Assembly: GCA_945787595.1 (NCBI GenBank)
Contig: CALZJV010000111.1
Coordinates: forward strand, 1 to 37,469
Direction: 5' to 3'
Source of the DNA: an uncultured Desulfobacterales bacterium
GTDB lineage: Bacteria > Desulfobacterota > Desulfobacteria > Desulfobacterales > JAFDCJ01
Length of the DNA stretch: 37,469 bases
Shown: piece by piece, positions 33,273-37,469 of the stretch
How positions within the stretch are numbered: position 1 is the stretch's first letter
Layout: each line of letters starts with the position of its first letter
Notes under the pieces: generated by a model
Database searches by the model: none
The model's input: only the letters and a program-made list of their open reading frames with translations
What the model was told of the DNA's origin: nothing
Program-made: the position numbers and the translations under genes

Positions 33273-33918
33273 ACGCATATATTTCTGGGTGGATGAGCGT
33301 CTGGAAATGCATGAAATTTTAAAAAAGGATGTTCTCGACAAACCCATTCCCAAAGGGCTCAATATTTCCTACTGTTTTGGCGGCATCACTTTTTTTCTGT
33401 TCGTGATGCTGGCCGTCACCGGGTATTTCATGACGCTGTATTATGTACCATCACCCGAGCAAGCGTATGACACGGTGGATTATCTAACCTATGAGGTCCC
33501 GCTGGGCTATGTGATCAGAGGCGTTCATCACTGGTCTGCCAACCTCATGATAGTGACCATATTCATCCACATGATTCGGGTTTTCGTTTACGGCGCCTAC
33601 AAGAACCCACGAGAAATCAACTGGATGACCGGCGTGTGCCTTTTTTGCCTGGTAATGGCATTCGGCTTTACGGGGTACCTTTTGCCCTGGGACCAAAAAG
33701 CCTACTGGGCAACTAAGGTCGGCACCAGCATTATGGGTACGGTTCCCCTGGTCGGCGACTATTCTTTAAGGTTAATGCGTGGCGGTAAAAATCTCGGCGC
33801 GCTGACAATGACCCGGTTTTATTCCCTGCATGTGTTGTTTCTGCCGGCAGCCACCTTCATTTTTCTTGTCGGGCACTTTGTGATGATCCGCAAGCAAGGG
33901 ATTTCAAAACCGCTTTAA
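33259..33918 (+). CDS. Cytochrome b6-like subunit
   Basis: A 219-residue protein. ATG 33259 is chosen because GGAGGTGAT stands just before it and the protein then begins like cytochrome b6; the upstream open frame runs inside the Rieske gene. Four membrane helices carry the two His pairs for haems bL and bH: VHHW with FIHMIR, and SLHV with GHFVM. ISYCFGGIT contains Cys39 at the place of the Cys that attaches the extra haem c(n) in chloroplast b6 and related Firmicutes complexes. A short chain plus a separate subunit IV is the b6f-style split rather than the bc1 style. Confidence 0.92.
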   Translation: MNVLKRIYFWVDERLEMHEILKKDVLDKPIPKGLNISYCFGGITFFLFVMLAVTGYFMTLYYVPSPEQAYDTVDYLTYEVPLGYVIRGVHHWSANLMIVTIFIHMIRVFVYGAYKNPREINWMTGVCLFCLVMAFGFTGYLLPWDQKAYWATKVGTSIMGTVPLVGDYSLRLMRGGKNLGALTMTRFYSLHVLFLPAATFIFLVGHFVMIRKQGISKPL

Positions 33919-33953
33919 AGATTAATTGAATATTAGGAAACAGGCAAATCGTT

Positions 33954-34370
33954 ATGAACCAACAGGCAAAAACCGGCGAGCTTGAACACTCTGATGAGAT
34001 ATTTTATCCGTCTTTTCTTTTTAAAGAAATTTTTGTGATGATGCTGATTTTTATTCTGGTGGCCATTATCCTGTCGCTGGTTTTCCCCGTAGGACTTGGA
34101 GATCCGGCCGATCCCACCGACAACCTATTTGTTCCCAAGCCTGAGTGGTATTTCATGTCCTTGTATGAATTACTGAAATTTTTCCCCGGAAAACTAGAGG
34201 TCATCGCTACGGCCATCATCCCGGCAGGCGGCATTCTGGTTCTTTTCCTGGTACCGTTTTTTGACAAGAGTCCCGAAAAAAGACCGAGTAAAAGACCGCT
34301 TGCGATGATCCTGATGTTTTTGGCCGTGGCGGCAATTATCGCACTCACGCTGATCGGTATCCTATCTTGA
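33954..34370 (+). CDS. Cytochrome b6f subunit IV-like protein
   Basis: A 138-residue membrane protein equivalent to the C-terminal third of cytochrome b. It has three helices and the quinol-oxidation motif PEWY (KPEWYFMSLYELLKF). It starts 35 bases after the b6-like gene; AGGAAACAGG lies upstream. Together the two chains form the quinol-binding core. No cytochrome c1 or f gene follows; the next gene encodes a different periplasmic cytochrome after a 246-base gap. Confidence 0.92.
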   Translation: MNQQAKTGELEHSDEIFYPSFLFKEIFVMMLIFILVAIILSLVFPVGLGDPADPTDNLFVPKPEWYFMSLYELLKFFPGKLEVIATAIIPAGGILVLFLVPFFDKSPEKRPSKRPLAMILMFLAVAAIIALTLIGILS

Positions 34371-34435
34371 CGGAAAGGAGGGATAGAACGTAACAAAAAT
34401 GTATCGGAATTCAATAACTACAGATATCATTGATT

Positions 34436-34563
34436 GGTTGATTAGTTGATTGGTTAAGTGGTTGTAAATATGGATTTATCCCATATTTGCAAAATAATTG
34501 GACACTTCATGCTTTAACAATTTTAACATTCTAAAATTATGACTATAATTTACCTAATCAACC
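34436..34563. repeat. 10-bp inverted repeat before the EB_dh-type gene
   Basis: GGTTGATTAG (34436-34445) is the exact complement of CTAATCAACC (34554-34563). Flanking TTGATT/AATCAA sequences add partial similarity. It could form a long hairpin in the leader of the downstream gene or end the upstream transcript, though no T-run follows. Confidence 0.35.
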
Positions 34564-34616
34564 ATTCAACCAGTAAACTATTCAACGAGGTCTGAACTAA
34601 CAACCAGGAGGTAAAA

Positions 34617-35606
34617 ATGAAAAAAATATTTATGGTTACATTGCTTGTTTTAGCAACCGGAACTTTTGCGGTCTACCAGGCATCTATGGCCAAAGCCAAG
34701 CCGGGAGATCTGGTGCTAACTTCAAAGAAGGTGAAGTCGGCCCCATCAGATGCCGGCAGTTCCCAATGGGACCAGGCCAAAGAATCGAAGATTGCCCTTA
34801 CAGGAGCAGGAACCGTTGAAGGCAAATCCCTTGAACTCAATGCAAAATCCGTTTACACCAACGATGAAATTTTTTTTCGGCTTGAGTGGGCCGATAAAGA
34901 TAAAACGTTAAACAAAAACAGATGGAAAAGTACCGGTGGTAAGTGGACCAAGTTTAAGGGAGATGAAGACCGATTGGGAGTGACATGGGAAATTAACCGC
35001 ATAGATAAGTTTGCCACCAAAGGATGTGCGGTTCTCTGCCACAATGAATCTAAGAATGAAAAAGACTGGTACTATGCCGTAAGCTCTTCAAAAGAAAAGG
35101 GAGATATGTGGCATTGGAAATCTGTCAGATCAAATCCGGTGGGGTACACCGAAGACGGTTTTGTAACGACAAATCCGAGCAAGGAGCCTGAAAAAGGCAG
35201 AAAACGAGATGCCGATTCCGGTACTAAGGCCAAAAGCAATCGGACCAAAGATAAATCAGGACCCGCTTATATGCAGGACCCCTCCAAACCGGCATCAGTT
35301 GAAGATGCGTTGCTTGTATCTGAGGCCGTTGAGATAAAGGCTGATACAGCATTACAGAGCGGTCATGAGATCCCAGGTTATATGCTTTACACAGAATGGA
35401 AGGGCAGTTTTGCAGATTTAAAAACAAAGGGCGTATGGAAAAACGGGAAATGGACCCTGGTGATGTCTAGAAAACTAGACACCGGATACGACGATGATAT
35501 TCAATTCAACACCCGCAAGAAATATCCTTTTGCCGTTGCCGTATTTGACGATGCCCATGAACACAACAGCTACAATTCGGAACCATTAAAACTTGAGTTT
35601 AAATAA
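34617..35606 (+). CDS. Periplasmic EB_dh-type cytochrome with CX3CH motif
   Basis: A 329-residue protein with a signal peptide (MKKIFMVTLLVLATGTFAV, cleavage near SMA) and a strong AGGAGGT site. The body resembles the haem-binding domain of ethylbenzene/dimethylsulfide dehydrogenase gamma subunits (EB_dh): AKSVYTNDEIFFRLEWADKD, DRLGVTWEINRID, and a C-terminal EIPGYML and WTLVMSRKLDTGYDDDIQF. A C-type site occurs at 137-142, CAVLCH, with three residues between the Cys instead of two. A Lys/Arg/Ser-rich insert (about 185-220) separates the halves. It follows the Rieske/b6 genes and could be the electron acceptor that replaces cytochrome c1/f; this is inference. Confidence 0.8.
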   Translation: MKKIFMVTLLVLATGTFAVYQASMAKAKPGDLVLTSKKVKSAPSDAGSSQWDQAKESKIALTGAGTVEGKSLELNAKSVYTNDEIFFRLEWADKDKTLNKNRWKSTGGKWTKFKGDEDRLGVTWEINRIDKFATKGCAVLCHNESKNEKDWYYAVSSSKEKGDMWHWKSVRSNPVGYTEDGFVTTNPSKEPEKGRKRDADSGTKAKSNRTKDKSGPAYMQDPSKPASVEDALLVSEAVEIKADTALQSGHEIPGYMLYTEWKGSFADLKTKGVWKNGKWTLVMSRKLDTGYDDDIQFNTRKKYPFAVAVFDDAHEHNSYNSEPLKLEFK

Positions 35607-36464
35607 GCCTGGGTTGAGCGGTTCCGGGTTGAAAAACCCAGACAAATTGTATCAAAGGGATCATATTCTATTTATGCGGTATGATGGGTATTCCAGATTT
35701 TGAATAATATTGAGAGCAGTATCCATCGGTTGTAACCTTTGAACTTTGAACTCCGAACCTGGAACCGCCCTGGACTTGTGGAGAAATCCTGGGCCCGTTT
35801 TTCCCGGATAGTTCTTTTAGCAACTATTTTTATTGAGGGCCCAACACCGTAAATCAACAAAAACCCTTAGGCCGTCAGGGAAAGAATGGCAATACAGTAA
35901 GGGGATAAACTGCGCATGATAAGATCTTCTAGAATCCTACCGATAAGCGCAAATTTTTTGAACGTTTGGGAGGAATTTAAAGGGCACTGACACGCGCTGT
36001 TTTGCATGGGCCTTAAATCCCAATCCTTTTCACCTGATATCAAAAAACGGATAAACATTTTTTTTGCCCTTCCGTATCTGCAAATCCTCAAGTTGCCCTA
36101 AAAGCGGCTCTAGCTCTTCCCGTTTTTTCAATTCAGGCTGCATTAACAATATAAAATGAAGGTTAATAATTTCAGTGGCATATTTAACGTGGTTTTAAGG
36201 TGGGATTAAAATAGAAGGTATGGGCCGAAAAAACCGATTGCCCGCTTCAAGATATCATTTGAGTATCATAATTTTTAACCTATCGTTTTAATTACAGATA
36301 TATAGCAGATTTAACGCCGGGCGTGAGCAGCGGCCCAAATGAAAACCGAGTTGGCACGGTCTTCCCGTAAAACCGCGACCTACACGCCGTCAGCTCCACT
36401 GGTTTTGTTCGGTGCAATTCAGACTCTTTCCACTCGGATTTATGGTCTTGTTGAAATAAGGTGG
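35607..36464. other. Non-coding gap with little recognisable content
   Basis: A small hairpin GGGTT-GAAA-AACCC lies just after the EB_dh-type gene (about 35626-35639) without a T-run. A 37-residue open frame on the minus strand (36143-36030) reads as a charged helix (MQPELKKREELEPLLGQLED) but has no family. At 36194-36224 is a segment similar to 16941-16971. Nothing else was recognised. Confidence 0.4.
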
Positions 36465-37469
36465 TTAGACTTCTTTAGACAAACGCTGTTCTGCGATCCG
36501 GTGCGCAGCTTCATCGGTCGTAATACCTTCCGCGTTCGCCATTTCAAAGATACGCTGAAGTGCGTAACGCACGCTCTTTACGACTTTCTCTTCCGCGTCT
36601 GCCTGCGACCAACCCAGAGTCTCGATCCCTGGAATCGCCATAGCACCGCCTACATTAACCACATAGTCAGGGGCGTAGAGGATACCCTTCGCACGAAGCC
36701 TTCCAGTATCTTCCGGATGAGCAAGCTGATTGTTGGCCCCACCGGCAACAATCCGACATCTCAACTGCGGGATGGTGATTTCATTCAGCACTCCACCAAA
36801 AGCACAAGGAGCGAAGACATCACACTCCGTTTTGGATGTTTCTTCAATGGGAATGAATTGCAATCCTAGTTCATCCTTAAAGCGTTGGATGAGCATATCA
36901 TCCACTTCGCTGAAAAGTACTTCGGCTCCTGCATTGAGCAAGTGCTCGATCAGTATGCCTCCCACACTTCCCGCCCCTTGCACAAGTACCTTCCGGCGCT
37001 TCATTGACGCCTCTCCAAAGACGTGTTCACAAGCAACCTGTATACCAGTGAATACCCCGAGTGCTGTAACTGGGCCAGATGAACCTGCTCCGCCAGCTGC
37101 TGGGGTGCGACAGAAGATGTATGGTGCACCAGTCTCAGCGATGGTATCCATGTCAACGGAGGATGTTCCCACATCCGGCCCTGTATAGAAGAAGCCCCCA
37201 AGCTGATGAACTAACCTTCCATAACGCCTGAGCAAATCGCGCCGAGTTTCCGGCTCTAAGTATTCAGGAATGGAAATAACAGCTTTCCCTCCACCCCGTT
37301 CGATGCCGGGAACGGCAAACTTATAAGTCATACCAGCAGCAAGTCTCAGAGCATCCTCTAGCGCGGCTTCTTGATCAGGATAGTGCTTCATGCGTGTTCC
37401 TCCCGTGGCCGGGCCAAGTTGGGTAGAGTGAATAGCGATGAATATCCATGCGCCAGTAGCTCGATCATA
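36465..37469 (-). CDS. Leu/Phe/Val-type amino acid dehydrogenase (5' end outside window)
   Basis: The frame is open to the right edge: before the internal ATG 37391 it reads IFIAIHSTQLGPATGGTRM, the usual N-terminal core of leucine/phenylalanine dehydrogenases, so the true start lies beyond 37469. Visible features: AGMTYK and GGGKAVI with the catalytic lysines, GPDVGTSSVDMDTIAE, then the NAD-binding Rossmann start VLVQGAGSVGG, and CAFGGVLNE with ANNQLAHPED and YAPDYVVNVGGA. The enzyme deaminates branched-chain or aromatic amino acids to 2-oxoacids with NAD+. Substrate choice cannot be told. The C-terminus (ITTDEAAHRIAEQRL) is complete. Confidence 0.9.
   Translation of the reverse strand, partial: YDRATGAWIFIAIHSTQLGPATGGTRMKHYPDQEAALEDALRLAAGMTYKFAVPGIERGGGKAVISIPEYLEPETRRDLLRRYGRLVHQLGGFFYTGPDVGTSSVDMDTIAETGAPYIFCRTPAAGGAGSSGPVTALGVFTGIQVACEHVFGEASMKRRKVLVQGAGSVGGILIEHLLNAGAEVLFSEVDDMLIQRFKDELGLQFIPIEETSKTECDVFAPCAFGGVLNEITIPQLRCRIVAGGANNQLAHPEDTGRLRAKGILYAPDYVVNVGGAMAIPGIETLGWSQADAEEKVVKSVRYALQRIFEMANAEGITTDEAAHRIAEQRLSKEV

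Noticed and set aside
35626..35639. Rho-independent terminator after the EB_dh-type gene
   Set aside because: The GGGTT/AACCC hairpin is short and is not followed by a T-run.

Overview
The window looks like chromosomal DNA from an anaerobic, respiration-rich Desulfobacterota (deltaproteobacterial) organism. The inference rests on CxxxxCH/CXXCH multihaem lipoproteins of the type known from Geobacter, a b6-type Rieske/cytochrome b complex, a Mo-bis-MGD oxidoreductase, and a MoxR/DUF58/VWA operon with an attached peptidase. No rRNA, tRNA, CRISPR array or intact insertion sequence was seen.

Layout. (1) 1-2020: a DMSO-reductase-family molybdoenzyme that enters from the left edge and is broken by a frame-changing deletion. 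(2) 2021-2716: AT-rich gap with a 21-bp inverted-repeat element and direct repeats. (3) 2717-14314: a tightly coupled seven-gene cell-envelope operon (DUF4175-like giant membrane protein, peptidase-MA/TPR protein, MoxR ATPase, DUF58, BatA-type VWA, DUF4159, VWA/GATase-like), followed by a secreted metallo-beta-lactamase-fold protein. (4) 15165-17950: a decayed stretch with a truncated cNMP-binding protein, an ATC-hydrolase-like gene, a cytochrome b561 remnant and a cytochrome c' lacking its haem site. (5) 17953-19056: an ECF sigma factor fused through one membrane helix to an RskA-type periplasmic domain. (6) 19317-23976: an iron(III) ABC importer (fbpABC order) divergent from a DtxR-type iron regulator. 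(7) 23977-25190: remnants, including the C-terminal part of ChrB. (8) 25191-29874: outer-membrane porin, 5-haem lipoprotein and a very large multihaem lipoprotein, together resembling a porin-cytochrome conduit for electron export. The large cytochrome carries a frameshift, and the porin has lost its last beta-strand to a palindromic repeat element. (9) 30456-32442: OmpR/PhoB-type two-component pair. (10) 32757-35606: Rieske protein, cytochrome b6-like subunit, subunit IV and an EB_dh-type periplasmic cytochrome with a CX3CH motif. A four-copy, 11-bp-periodic box lies upstream. (11) 36465 to the right edge: a leucine/phenylalanine-type amino acid dehydrogenase, running off the window.

How they may work together (inference): the b6-type quinol complex passes electrons to periplasmic cytochromes, and the porin-cytochrome set could carry them across the outer membrane. 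The two-component pair sits between these two loci and probably controls one or both. Iron import next to a haem-rich region fits the iron demand. Several genes (molybdoenzyme, large cytochrome, porin, c', b561, ChrB, cNMP protein) are damaged, so parts of the respiratory chain seem to be decaying, or the assembly has local errors.
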